Below are positions 1 to 6,572 of a stretch of DNA of 11,232 nucleotides, one piece after another. The translations under genes were made by a program, and so were the position numbers. This DNA is from Ruminococcaceae bacterium UBA1320 (GTDB lineage: Bacteria > Bacillota > Clostridia > Oscillospirales > Ethanoligenentaceae). The notes under the pieces were generated by a model. That model worked only from the letters and a program-made list of their open reading frames with translations. It made no database searches and was not told where the DNA came from. The stretch covers positions 1 through 11,232 of the forward strand of contig DBTI01000077.1 in NCBI GenBank assembly GCA_002306975.1, given 5' to 3'. Each line of letters starts with the position of its first letter. Within the stretch, counting starts at the first letter, position 1.

Positions 1-207
1 AACTGTTCGCAAGCCTGTTCGCTCAAAAAAATCACTTCCTGTCAGTGTGCGTATATCCCGCCATTTTGTGGCATTAGGAAAATTCTTGCACAAATCTTTA
101 TAGGGATAATCCGCAAACTCACATTGCCCGACTGTTTCAAATCCTGCCATCTTTGCCGCACGGTCAAGGCCACCGATGCCGCTGAACAGGGATAGATGTG
201 TCAGCAT
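1..207 (-). CDS. C5-cytosine DNA methyltransferase, N-terminal part (runs off the window)
   Basis: The reading frame starts at ATG 207 and stays open for 69 codons to base 1, so only the N-terminus is present. It begins MLTHLSLFSGIGGLDRAAKM; the FSGIGG stretch (residues 8-13) is motif I, the S-adenosylmethionine binding loop of C5-cytosine methyltransferases (Dcm family), followed by the AGFETVGQCEFADYP segment typical of phage members. The ribosome binding site AGGAGG (complement of 213-218) sits 5 bases before the ATG, inside the end of the upstream VRR-NUC gene, which it overlaps by 44 bases. The catalytic Pro-Cys motif lies outside the window and cannot be checked. No restriction enzyme is visible, so an orphan phage enzyme methylating its own DNA is an inference. 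Confidence 0.88.
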   Translation of the reverse strand, partial: MLTHLSLFSGIGGLDRAAKMAGFETVGQCEFADYPYKDLCKNFPNATKWRDIRTLTGSDFFERTGLRTV

Positions 208-505
208 TTGCGCCTCCTTTTGCGAATATCACCGCTTCATCGACACTCCGCAGTACCACATATTCGCCGCCGTGAGCCTTTACATCGGCTTCAAATTCAA
301 GTTGGTCTTTTGATTGCTTGCCCGTTGGCTTTTTTATCTCAAGAAAAACCGTCCTGCCATTCTTGACGGCTATCAAATCAGAAATACCCTTTTGACAACC
401 CAACCCCTGCTGTATTCTCATAACGTACCAACCGCGCCATTCTAAAATCTGACGGATTGATGACTGGATTTCATTCTCTGTCGGGTTGCCGTGTTTATCT
501 GGCAT
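164..505 (-). CDS. VRR-NUC domain nuclease
   Basis: A 113-residue protein with the single-domain VRR-NUC fold of the PD-(D/E)XK nuclease superfamily. Visible active-site pattern: Glu near residue 12 (TENEIQ), GISD at 40-43 with the metal-binding Asp43, then LEIKK with Glu56 and Lys58, and Gln68 in the following helix. Length fits stand-alone phage VRR-NUC proteins, which often sit beside an SNF2-type helicase as here. I chose ATG 505 over ATG 514 because the GAAAGG site lies 9 bases before 505 but abuts 514. Its 3' end overlaps the C5 methyltransferase. The family includes structure-specific nucleases (for example FAN1 and Holliday-junction-cutting phage proteins); the substrate of this one is unknown. 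Confidence 0.88.
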   Translation of the reverse strand: MPDKHGNPTENEIQSSIRQILEWRGWYVMRIQQGLGCQKGISDLIAVKNGRTVFLEIKKPTGKQSKDQLEFEADVKAHGGEYVVLRSVDEAVIFAKGGANADTSIPVQRHRWP

Positions 506-523
506 TGGAATCATCCTTTCTTT

Positions 524-539
524 GCCACTTGCAAGTGGC
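524..539. promoter_or_regulatory. 16-bp perfect palindrome before the VRR-NUC gene
   Basis: GCCACTTGCAAGTGGC is a perfect palindrome without a loop, between the methyltransferase stop (567) and the VRR-NUC start (505), immediately upstream of that gene's ribosome binding site. It could be a dimeric regulator site or a recognition site for one of the neighbouring enzymes; the sequence alone does not decide. Confidence 0.4.
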
Positions 540-566
540 TGTAATGGATTTATAATAGGAAGATAA

Positions 567-1442
567 TTAACTTATCGCCCCAAAGGTTAACTGCTCACTA
601 TCGTCCACACTGCGGCAATTAAGAACCGCTTGATTGTAATAACTTTCTTTAAGTTCAATACCAATACCGCGCCGCCCCATTTTAATGGCTTGATAAACCT
701 CTGAGCCAATACCCGCGAATGGACTGAAAATAATATCTCCGGGATTTGACCACATTTCAACCGCTCTTTCGATTGTGTCAAGCTGAAGCGGGCAGATATG
801 TTTTTCATCCGCATTTTCACGGGCTGCCCGAACATTAAGTGTCTTGGTACGTGAAACGTCCATCCAAACACAAGATGCGTAATCCTGCCATTGCTCAAGC
901 GGAAAAGCTTCTTTGGTGTGCGTGACCGGCTCGGCGTCGCCCTCGTCTGCCCATTTTCTGAAAACCACAAGATATTCGGCCATACCTTGGCGGCTGTGCG
1001 TTGCGTCCTTGCGGAGCTGACAATATAAAAGGCCTTGCGGTTTTGTTTTCTGCATTTCCAGTACCGGGTCAGTCCATATGAGGACTTCGCTGTGATACTG
1101 CCACCCCGCCGCTTCAAAGTGTCGGATAATCTCACCGCGAAAATCTATCAATCCGGATTGCCCGTCGCGGCTTTTATACTTGGGGAGCTGCTTGCAATGG
1201 ACAGCACACATCCGGCCGGGAATTGTAACCCTTAAAAGCTCTGGAATGAGAAAATCAAACTGATTGAAAAATTCCGTCATGTTCTTGCAATTTCCCATAT
1301 CCGCAAGATCGTCGCTGTATATATAAAGATTTGCAAACGGCGGACTGAAAATCGGAAAGTGAATGCTGTTGTCGGGAATTTGCTTGATGATCTGAACACA
1401 GTCGCCGTTGTACATGCTGAATTTGTTGCCGTGATATTCCAC
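567..1442 (-). CDS. DNA methyltransferase, N4-cytosine/N6-adenine type, beta-class order
   Basis: A 291-residue SAM-dependent DNA methyltransferase. The catalytic motif IV appears first (FSPPF, residues 32-36) and the SAM-binding motif I comes late (FSPFAGIGSE, 239-248), followed by GRRGIGIELKESYYNQA; this order defines the beta class. SPPF rather than DPPY leans towards N4-cytosine methylation, but this is not decisive. The start is GTG 1442: an AAGGAGG lies 7 bases upstream, inside the last codons of the helicase gene, whose stop is at 1445. An earlier in-frame GTG at 1463 would place that site inside the gene and is less likely. Tight packing with the helicase suggests co-expression. No partner restriction gene is seen, so it is probably an orphan phage methyltransferase. 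Confidence 0.9.
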   Translation of the reverse strand: MEYHGNKFSMYNGDCVQIIKQIPDNSIHFPIFSPPFANLYIYSDDLADMGNCKNMTEFFNQFDFLIPELLRVTIPGRMCAVHCKQLPKYKSRDGQSGLIDFRGEIIRHFEAAGWQYHSEVLIWTDPVLEMQKTKPQGLLYCQLRKDATHSRQGMAEYLVVFRKWADEGDAEPVTHTKEAFPLEQWQDYASCVWMDVSRTKTLNVRAARENADEKHICPLQLDTIERAVEMWSNPGDIIFSPFAGIGSEVYQAIKMGRRGIGIELKESYYNQAVLNCRSVDDSEQLTFGAIS

Positions 1443-1444
1443 TT

Positions 1445-2842
1445 CTATGCCTCCTTGAGCCACGCCGGAAGGTGTATAACCGGCGCATCCAGTGTCAATT
1501 TAAAAGTTGTACCGTGTATTGCGTCTGTCTGAATCTGCTTTAAGCTGCCATACATGTTCCGCTTCATTTCTTCCTGTTGAGCTTCCTTGCGGCGGATTGT
1601 ATCGAGGATCTGTTTTTCCGTGCTGCCAATCACGATATGGACATTGACGGGCTTTGTCTGCCCGAACCTCCAAAAGCGGCGCACTGCCTGATAATAGCTT
1701 TCATAGCTGTAGTCAAGGCCACAAAATACGGTGTTATGGCAATTCTGAAAATTAAGGCCGAAACCGAATATTGACGGTTTGGAAATAAGTAACCGGGTTT
1801 TACCCTCGATGAAATCAATTGCCGCGCGTTCTTTATTCTCGGCACTGTCACTGCCTCTGACCTCAACCGCGTCGGGAAGTAACTGCTTTAGTAAATCAGC
1901 CTCATAGTTGGTTTCGCACCAAATAACAAACTGTTCAGTGCTTGAATTGACTATCTCGGCGGTACGCTGCGCCCTCATTGGTGCTGTGTACCGTTTTTCC
2001 TTGTGAAACCCTGTGGCCGACGCTTCAACGTGTCTGATAAAGCCATCTTCATATGTCGGGTCTAACATGCTCACGCTCACAGTATCATCAATGACATTCA
2101 GCGGAGGCAGCTTGTAACCGTCGTCAGGATAACCAATATCCGCCGGGCTACTCATGCAAACGGCCCATGTAGAAACCCATTCCCAAAATGATTTAACCGC
2201 GTGTTTTTTCAGCCGATATGTTCCGCTTGCCTTTGTGTCGTTGATAAACCATATCGAAAGTGCCTCGCTTGACTTCATAACACCTAAAAACTCAGCGTGA
2301 TTTAATAGCTCCATGTGGTCGTTGGGTGCCGGGGTTGCAGTACATGCAAGCTTGTAAGAAGTATTCTGAAATGCGTCGTTTATCTGCTGCTTGATTTTTC
2401 CGGTATAGGCCTTTAAAATACTGCTTTCATCAAGCACCACACCCACAAAAGCCGATGTATCAAATTTATCAAGCCGTTCATAGTTGGTTATGTTGATTCC
2501 GGGTTTAACGTCTTGCTGACTTCGGCAGATTGTAATCGGTATCCCGAATTTCTTACCCTCTCGCGCTGTTTGTGAAGACACCGCCAAAGGTGCGAGAATT
2601 AAAACATTTCCGCCGGTGTGCTTGCAAACCTCACATGCCCAAATAAGCTGCATCAACGTCTTTCCAAGGCCACAATCTGCGAACAGCGCCGCTTTCCCTT
2701 TTCGGAGCGCCCACCGGTCAATATCTTTCTGCCAGTTAAAAGCAGCATCATTGAGTTGTTCAAGCGTAACATCAAAGCCTGTGGATTTTACGGTGATCTG
2801 CTTGTGCCTCAGAAAATTGCGGTATTCCTCAAGATTGTTCAT
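1445..2842 (-). CDS. SNF2-like DEAD/DEAH-box helicase
   Basis: A 465-residue superfamily 2 helicase or translocase. Motifs in order: Walker A GLGKT (58-62), Walker B-type LDESS (137-141), motif III CTATPAP (167-173), motif V GFGLNFQ (360-366) and motif VI QAVRRFWRFGQ (385-395), whose arginines close the ATP site. Both RecA-like lobes are complete. ATG 2842 follows a GGGGAGG site at 7 bases and overlaps the initiator's 3' end by 14 bases. A longer frame open to 3346 is only the out-of-frame reading of the initiator gene. This compact phage version commonly accompanies VRR-NUC and methyltransferase genes, as here; a role in phage replication or recombination is inferred. Confidence 0.9.
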   Translation of the reverse strand: MNNLEEYRNFLRHKQITVKSTGFDVTLEQLNDAAFNWQKDIDRWALRKGKAALFADCGLGKTLMQLIWACEVCKHTGGNVLILAPLAVSSQTAREGKKFGIPITICRSQQDVKPGINITNYERLDKFDTSAFVGVVLDESSILKAYTGKIKQQINDAFQNTSYKLACTATPAPNDHMELLNHAEFLGVMKSSEALSIWFINDTKASGTYRLKKHAVKSFWEWVSTWAVCMSSPADIGYPDDGYKLPPLNVIDDTVSVSMLDPTYEDGFIRHVEASATGFHKEKRYTAPMRAQRTAEIVNSSTEQFVIWCETNYEADLLKQLLPDAVEVRGSDSAENKERAAIDFIEGKTRLLISKPSIFGFGLNFQNCHNTVFCGLDYSYESYYQAVRRFWRFGQTKPVNVHIVIGSTEKQILDTIRRKEAQQEEMKRNMYGSLKQIQTDAIHGTTFKLTLDAPVIHLPAWLKEA

Positions 2843-3647
2843 CCGGTGGCCTCCCCTCATTGTGTATCTGTAGCATGGATAGTTTGACAAAATCGTCGAT
2901 GTCATACGACGGGTTGCCCTGGTTAATTCCGTCCGCCGACTGTACTTCATCATCCCACCGGCCTTGATTAAGCCATGTCGTGGGGTGCGGTATGTACTGT
3001 CCGTTGTCACGCTGCCATTGGAGCGTTTTCTTTTCTGCCTCAATGGTTTTAAACATCTTTTGCAGAAGTGCCTCGGAAGGATGGAGCTTCTTGAATACCT
3101 TTTCCGCTGCGGCCTTGCCGACTTTGCGGGGATATGCCGCCCAAAAGCGATTAAAGCGATCTTCGGAGGTCGTGGAGTGGTCTGCGGGTGTTCCCGTTCC
3201 GTCGGCCTTTTCAACCGGTTGGCTCTCGCTCCGAATGTCGTCGCCACCCTTTGGGGGGCTATAGGGGATAGTATCATTGTCAGTATCAGTACCAGTATCA
3301 TTATCATTATCAGTATCAGGTTTTTTGGGTTCGCTTGGGTTTTCAATTAACCCAGTGGGTTTTTTGGGTTCGCTTGGGTTGCTATCGGTTTTTACTGGTC
3401 TACCACCCTTTTGCCCATTTTCCTTGTTGCGGTTGCAAATTGATTCATACTTTTCTTTGTCCCTATCCATTTGAGCCTTGATGAAAGAAAACGCCATTTT
3501 TGACATACCGTCGAGCTCCAACACAGTGCTAAACTCAGCATAATCAAATAGGGCCATGAAAAGCCGCCCACGTTGTTCGTCGGATAGTAATTCAAGGTGC
3601 TGCCGGTAATCCGTATATAGCAAAAAACTTTTTTTATCGTCATTCAC
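2829..3647 (-). CDS. Phage replication initiator (DUF6291-like N-terminus, O-like C-terminus)
   Basis: A 272-residue protein with three parts. Residues 1-75 (FLLYTDYRQHLELLSDEQRGRLFMALFDYAEF) resemble the DUF6291 domain of Firmicutes phage proteins. Residues 85-165 are a low-complexity linker with two NPSEPKKP copies (90-97, 103-110) and an Asp/Thr/Asn run (111-126). Residues 166-235 (FWAAYPRKVGKAAAEKVF ... HPTTWLNQGRW) match the C-terminal domain common in phage replication proteins. GTG 3647 is chosen since GGGGTGA lies 9 bases upstream and an in-frame TGA directly precedes it. Position after SSB and before a helicase supports initiation of replication. No DnaC-type loader or DnaB-type helicase is present in the window. 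DNA binding at the linker repeats is an inference. Confidence 0.75.
   Translation of the reverse strand: MNDDKKSFLLYTDYRQHLELLSDEQRGRLFMALFDYAEFSTVLELDGMSKMAFSFIKAQMDRDKEKYESICNRNKENGQKGGRPVKTDSNPSEPKKPTGLIENPSEPKKPDTDNDNDTGTDTDNDTIPYSPPKGGDDIRSESQPVEKADGTGTPADHSTTSEDRFNRFWAAYPRKVGKAAAEKVFKKLHPSEALLQKMFKTIEAEKKTLQWQRDNGQYIPHPTTWLNQGRWDDEVQSADGINQGNPSYDIDDFVKLSMLQIHNEGRPPDEQS
3272..3319. repeat. Hexamer repeat array (8 units of TATCAT/TATCAG type)
   Basis: Eight consecutive hexamers: TATCAT, TGTCAG, TATCAG, TACCAG, TATCAT, TATCAT, TATCAG, TATCAG. They lie within the initiator gene and encode, on the minus strand, its Asp-Thr/Asp-Asn run. The array is AT-rich and adjoins the direct repeats at 3319-3380, so it could act as an unwinding element of an intragenic origin; it may equally be plain slippage in a tolerant linker. 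Confidence 0.6.
3319..3380. other. Candidate replication origin: iteron-like direct repeats inside the initiator gene
   Basis: A 23-bp sequence occurs twice without mismatch, at 3319-3341 and 3358-3380 (39 bp apart), each ending GGGTTCGCTTGGGTT. Between them is the inverted repeat AACCCA-G-TGGGTT (3349-3361). GGGTT/AACCC therefore occurs six times in about 55 bp. Phage lambda and several Firmicutes phages carry their origin as iterons within the initiator gene, usually in the linker-coding part, which is the position seen here. The repeats also encode the duplicated NPSEPKKP, so a coding explanation remains possible. Confidence 0.45.
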
Positions 3648-3660
3648 ACTGATATATCAC

Positions 3661-3672
3661 CCCTTTAAAGGG
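3661..3672. promoter_or_regulatory. Palindrome overlapping the initiator ribosome binding site
   Basis: CCCTTTAAAGGG is a perfect 12-bp palindrome between the SSB and initiator genes. On the minus strand its right half runs into the GGGGTGA ribosome binding site of the initiator (GTG 3647). A protein bound here, or pairing in the mRNA, could limit initiator synthesis; this is inferred from position only. Confidence 0.3.
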
Positions 3673-3700
3673 AAGCAGGCTTAAAAGCCGCCTTGTTTGT

Positions 3701-4111
3701 TTAAAACGGCAGATCATCGTCGCCGTCTATTTCGACAAAATCTCCGTTATCTCCCGGCGAAACATCAATTGATGGTTGACCTCCACTGTCACGGCGTGGC
3801 TCGGCAAAATGAACATTGTTAGCGACAATTTCAAAGGCCTTGCGCTTGTTTCCCTGATTGTCGGTATAGCTGCGGGTCTGAATTGAACCCTCAACCGCCA
3901 CAAGCTGACCCTTTTTGAAGTATCTCGATGCAAACTCTGCGGTGTTACGCCAGCAAACAACGTCGATAAAATCGGCTTGCCTGTTCTGCCCTTGTTTTTG
4001 ATAGCTGCGGTCGACTGCAAGGGTAAAGCTTGTTACTGGAATGTCGCTGTTGGTATGTCTAAGCTCCGGGTCGGCAGTCAACCGACCGTTGAGTGCTACT
4101 ACATTAAGCAT
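3701..4111 (-). CDS. ssb: Single-stranded DNA-binding protein
   Basis: A 136-residue SSB of the bacterial/phage OB-fold type. It starts MLNVVALNGRLTADPELRHT, contains the conserved VTSFTLAVDR and DFIDVVCWRNTAEFASRYFKKGQLVAVEGSIQ stretches (roughly residues 1-105), and ends in an acidic tail with the tip DDDLPF, which recruits partner proteins in bacterial SSBs. It would coat single-stranded DNA during phage replication and recombination. ATG 4111 has AAGGAGG 6 bases upstream; the frame is open to 4144 but nothing supports the extra 11 residues. It overlaps the preceding NinB-like gene by 8 bases and lies directly after the annealase module, the usual place for a phage SSB. Confidence 0.96.
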   Translation of the reverse strand: MLNVVALNGRLTADPELRHTNSDIPVTSFTLAVDRSYQKQGQNRQADFIDVVCWRNTAEFASRYFKKGQLVAVEGSIQTRSYTDNQGNKRKAFEIVANNVHFAEPRRDSGGQPSIDVSPGDNGDFVEIDGDDDLPF

Positions 4112-4682
4112 TATTAGCCTCCTTGTATTTAGTCCAGTCCTCATAAAATCCGCTTACATCGTGGCTTGTGTCGACGTTGATTCCGATTACGGCAAGTTCA
4201 TCAAATATACCGTCTATAAGGTCGGCCATTTGCTTGGTGTCGTATTTCGATGAACCGTAATAGCATTTGAAAATTGTCATTTCCTTGCCGTTATAATCGC
4301 GGGTATCAACCTGTTTAACAACACGGAACGCAAGCTCAAGCTGCGGCTTTGCATCCGGCAAGGTCATAATAAAAGCTGCGACGCCGTATTTTTCAAGCAT
4401 CCGGTAATAAATATCCTCGGGTGTAACACTTCCGCGACGGCCGCCACCCTGTGCATCTGCGTAGATTGTAAGCAGCGCCCACATAAGAGCGTTTTGGTCG
4501 AGCGTCCGGGAATTGCGCTTAATTGATATTGTCGCGGTGTAGTCCTTATCTTCCCGGCGCATTTCCTTGACCATTTCACGGACTGCATATTTGCTTTCCG
4601 GGGAGACGGAGGCGGAGAACTCTATGTTCCCGCCGTCGTCCGTGGTAATCTTGAAATTGTGAAAATCAAATCGGCCTTTCAA
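4104..4682 (-). CDS. NinB/YqaN-like recombination protein
   Basis: A 192-residue protein. The segment KRNSRTLDQNALMWALLTIY (residues 55-74) resembles the RSLDQN...WALL core of NinB-type phage recombination proteins, and the C-terminal part (YYGSSKYDTKQMADLIDGIFDELAVIGI, about 142-169) has the S-x-x-x-x-T-K-Q-M-x-x-L-I-D pattern found in NinB and YqaN-like proteins. NinB binds single-stranded DNA and assists recombination in lambda-like phages. The start is TTG 4682: GGGAGG lies 8 bases upstream, and TTGA overlaps the HNH-like gene's stop, implying coupled translation. Placement between annealase/HNH genes and SSB fits a recombination role. The family call rests on short motifs. Confidence 0.65.
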   Translation of the reverse strand: MKGRFDFHNFKITTDDGGNIEFSASVSPESKYAVREMVKEMRREDKDYTATISIKRNSRTLDQNALMWALLTIYADAQGGGRRGSVTPEDIYYRMLEKYGVAAFIMTLPDAKPQLELAFRVVKQVDTRDYNGKEMTIFKCYYGSSKYDTKQMADLIDGIFDELAVIGINVDTSHDVSGFYEDWTKYKEANNA

Positions 4683-4960
4683 AGGTAATACCTCCCGAAA
4701 ACATCCTTGAATTTCTTATGCCCGTAAATAGCTTCAAATTTCCGTTGACATTCGCATTTAAGTCGCAAATCCAACTGCTTATTAAAATGCACTCCCTGAT
4801 CTGACATGTTGTGCTCGTCTGCTGTAAGCCATATCCAACAACCATATTCTTCAGAGTTCTTACGGTTTGGGTTTCCCTCAAAAATATGGTGCTTATGTAG
4901 GTTATCAGTCCGACCCGATAAATACGACTGCTTATTGTCCTGCATAATTGATTTGCTCAT
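4679..4960 (-). CDS. Small HNH-like / Ref-type nuclease
   Basis: A 93-residue protein rich in possible metal ligands: LHKHHIFEG (His22, His24, His25), then ADEHN (His50, Asn51) and GVH (His58). The HH...HN...H spacing resembles HNH endonucleases, in particular the small phage proteins annotated as RecA-dependent (Ref-like) nucleases. The phrase SGRTDNLHKHHIFEGNPNRK with GVHFNKQLDLRLK is common in Firmicutes prophages. ATG 4960 overlaps the stop of the annealase gene (ATGA), with GAGG 8 bases upstream; its own stop overlaps the NinB-like start. A role in nicking or resolving DNA during recombination is inferred; catalysis is not proven by the motifs. Confidence 0.65.
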   Translation of the reverse strand: MSKSIMQDNKQSYLSGRTDNLHKHHIFEGNPNRKNSEEYGCWIWLTADEHNMSDQGVHFNKQLDLRLKCECQRKFEAIYGHKKFKDVFGRYYL

Positions 4961-5706
4961 GCTATTTCCTCGAATCCGTTGATAAGATCAAGAACCTCAG
5001 AAAGTTTTTCACCCGGAATATCTTTTGTAGTCTTATACCCCGTTATGGGGAACAGCATATCTCCGGCTCTATCATTACCAAACCGTCGAATCAGTGCATT
5101 CGCAATTTGATGTGCTGCGTCTACAGGCTTTTTGTTCCCCACAGTTTTCCCAGTATCTGGCTGTTCATCAACCGGAGGTTTCTGGCCAAGTTTATAAACC
5201 TGTTTTCCGTCATCATCCACGATAACAAGGGCGTTGATTTTTCCGGAAACATCATAACCGATTGATTTAACGCTAAATTGTGCAAAAGGATTAGACAATT
5301 CATATACCTTTTTGTCGCTTTTGAGTTTGGTCGGGCAGGTAAGGAAAGTGAACGGCGCTGTATAAAGTTCACGCCCAATGCCCCATTTGAAACCGGCGCG
5401 TTTGAATGCGTCGGAAGCCTCACCTTTGCGTTGGTTACCCTCATTGTCCTCACGGCTTTCGATTCCGCAATCCTCTTTGGATACCCATTCCTGCTTATCC
5501 TTGTCGTAAATGGATATTTCACAATAAAGGTTTCCTTTGACTTCACGGTAAGAGCATTTCCACCCCATCGGGGTGACTGCCGCGTCAAGGATATTCATGT
5601 CGACGCGAGCAGTCTTGTATAACAAGGCGATAGCGCCCTTTGAAGTAATTTTTTTAACCTTGACCTCAATATCGTCGGCGGTCAAAAGAGAAAATTTCAA
5701 TGCCAC
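4957..5706 (-). CDS. Rad52/Sak-type single-strand annealing protein
   Basis: A 249-residue recombinase. The segment from about 48 to 115 carries the hallmarks of the Rad52/Rad22/Sak annealase group: GWKCSYREVKGNLYCEISIY, EWVSKEDCG, then KGEASDAFKRAG followed by FKWGIGRELY, the helix that corresponds to the KGxxxDAxKRAxxxxGIGRxLY signature. It would anneal complementary single strands during phage recombination, working with the nuclease encoded just upstream. The C-terminal region (about 160-249) contains a Pro/Asp-rich linker and a small tail domain, possibly for SSB contact. GTG 5706 is preferred because AAGGAGG lies 7 bases upstream; GTG 5712 (GTGA overlap with the previous stop) is an alternative adding two residues. 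Confidence 0.82.
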   Translation of the reverse strand: MALKFSLLTADDIEVKVKKITSKGAIALLYKTARVDMNILDAAVTPMGWKCSYREVKGNLYCEISIYDKDKQEWVSKEDCGIESREDNEGNQRKGEASDAFKRAGFKWGIGRELYTAPFTFLTCPTKLKSDKKVYELSNPFAQFSVKSIGYDVSGKINALVIVDDDGKQVYKLGQKPPVDEQPDTGKTVGNKKPVDAAHQIANALIRRFGNDRAGDMLFPITGYKTTKDIPGEKLSEVLDLINGFEEIA

Positions 5707-5708
5707 AA

Positions 5709-6572
5709 TCACCCCTCCTTAACATGCTCACGGTAATAGGAGCAAAACTCACAGGCAGAACAGTAGTCTTTACACTTTTTATCCTCGCCGGGGCGGGTGT
5801 CAATGTAATCGCCGCTGTTTGCTTCCTTCCAATCCTCCGCCGCTTGCAAGTCGTCAAGAACACGCAAAGCGGTTTTGCGTCCCTTTTTCATTACCGCAAA
5901 TTTATCACCGCTGTTGAAGCGTTCTTCCGGGGTGCAAATGGGGAGTTCATCATCGGGCAAAGCCTCGGCCTGTGTTATCTCTTTGAAACGTTCCACAATG
6001 AAATATTCAGTTTCCTCATAATCCTGATCTGAAAAATCAAAAGAGATCTTCTGTACTGGAAGTGCCGGATAGTCCGCCTTGATTTTAGCGTCCCTTTTGC
6101 TATGATCTTTCATCATGGCAACTATTTCACCATGTTTGACCTCAAAGCCTATTAACCGGAGCATATAGGAATAAATAAGGAGCTGCCTTTTCCAATCTGA
6201 GTAATCACCAAAAATGACCTTCCAAACAGAACAGGTTTTATAATCTGTAATGGTCTGAGTTTCAGCATTATAAAGGTCGAATTGACCGGATAACTCATAA
6301 GCGTTAAAAGGAATCTTTAAGCGAGTTTCCTTAAACTCGTTGTCACCCTCTTTTTGATGTTCAAGAATGCTATGTACCGCAGTGCCAAAGAGCAACCATA
6401 TCATGTCGGAAACGTCCTGCTCAATTTCTTCATCGTGGCGACGCTCAAGAATAGTTTCGCGGATTCCCTTGAGCAATGAAGTGACACGATATTCATTCGG
6501 GGCAACCTCATAATCCCGCTTGGCCATTTCAACAAAGGATTGCGGAAGGTGCTGATTGTTTGTAATAATCAT
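5709..6572 (-). CDS. PD-(D/E)XK (Cas4/RecB-like) exonuclease with C-terminal cysteine cluster
   Basis: A 287-residue nuclease. The RecB/Cas4-type active site is complete: His67 (FGTAVHSILE), Asp99 (LSGQFDLYN), Asp110 and Lys112 (TDYKT), and the QxxxY motif at Gln130-Tyr134 (RQLLIYSY). The C-terminus has Cys267, Cys271, Cys274 and Cys277, with Cys213 (PICTPEER) upstream, suggesting a metal site like the iron-sulfur cluster of Cas4/AddB. It would resect DNA ends to give the annealase its single-stranded substrate. ATG 6572 has GGAGG 7 bases upstream and overlaps the previous stop (ATGA). There are no CRISPR genes or array nearby, so a phage recombination role is much likelier than spacer acquisition. 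Confidence 0.85.
   Translation of the reverse strand: MIITNNQHLPQSFVEMAKRDYEVAPNEYRVTSLLKGIRETILERRHDEEIEQDVSDMIWLLFGTAVHSILEHQKEGDNEFKETRLKIPFNAYELSGQFDLYNAETQTITDYKTCSVWKVIFGDYSDWKRQLLIYSYMLRLIGFEVKHGEIVAMMKDHSKRDAKIKADYPALPVQKISFDFSDQDYEETEYFIVERFKEITQAEALPDDELPICTPEERFNSGDKFAVMKKGRKTALRVLDDLQAAEDWKEANSGDYIDTRPGEDKKCKDYCSACEFCSYYREHVKEG

Noticed and set aside
540..566. Separate promoter for the VRR-NUC gene (TATTAT on the minus strand)
   Set aside because: No acceptable -35 box at 16-18 bases; the AT-rich stretch alone is not enough.
2843..3346. N-terminal extension of the helicase frame by 168 residues
   Set aside because: The extra part overlaps the initiator gene in another frame; its hydrophobic IMIMILVLIL start is only the shifted reading of the hexamer array. 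ATG 2842 has a good ribosome binding site.
3272..3380. CRISPR-like array
   Set aside because: The repeats are a tandem hexamer and one duplicated 23-mer within a coding frame, without unique spacers of constant length. No cas genes are near; the Cas4-like nuclease belongs to the recombination module.
2616..3474. Plus-strand open frames across the helicase and initiator genes
   Set aside because: They are antisense shadows of well-supported minus-strand genes, without ribosome binding sites or recognisable domains.
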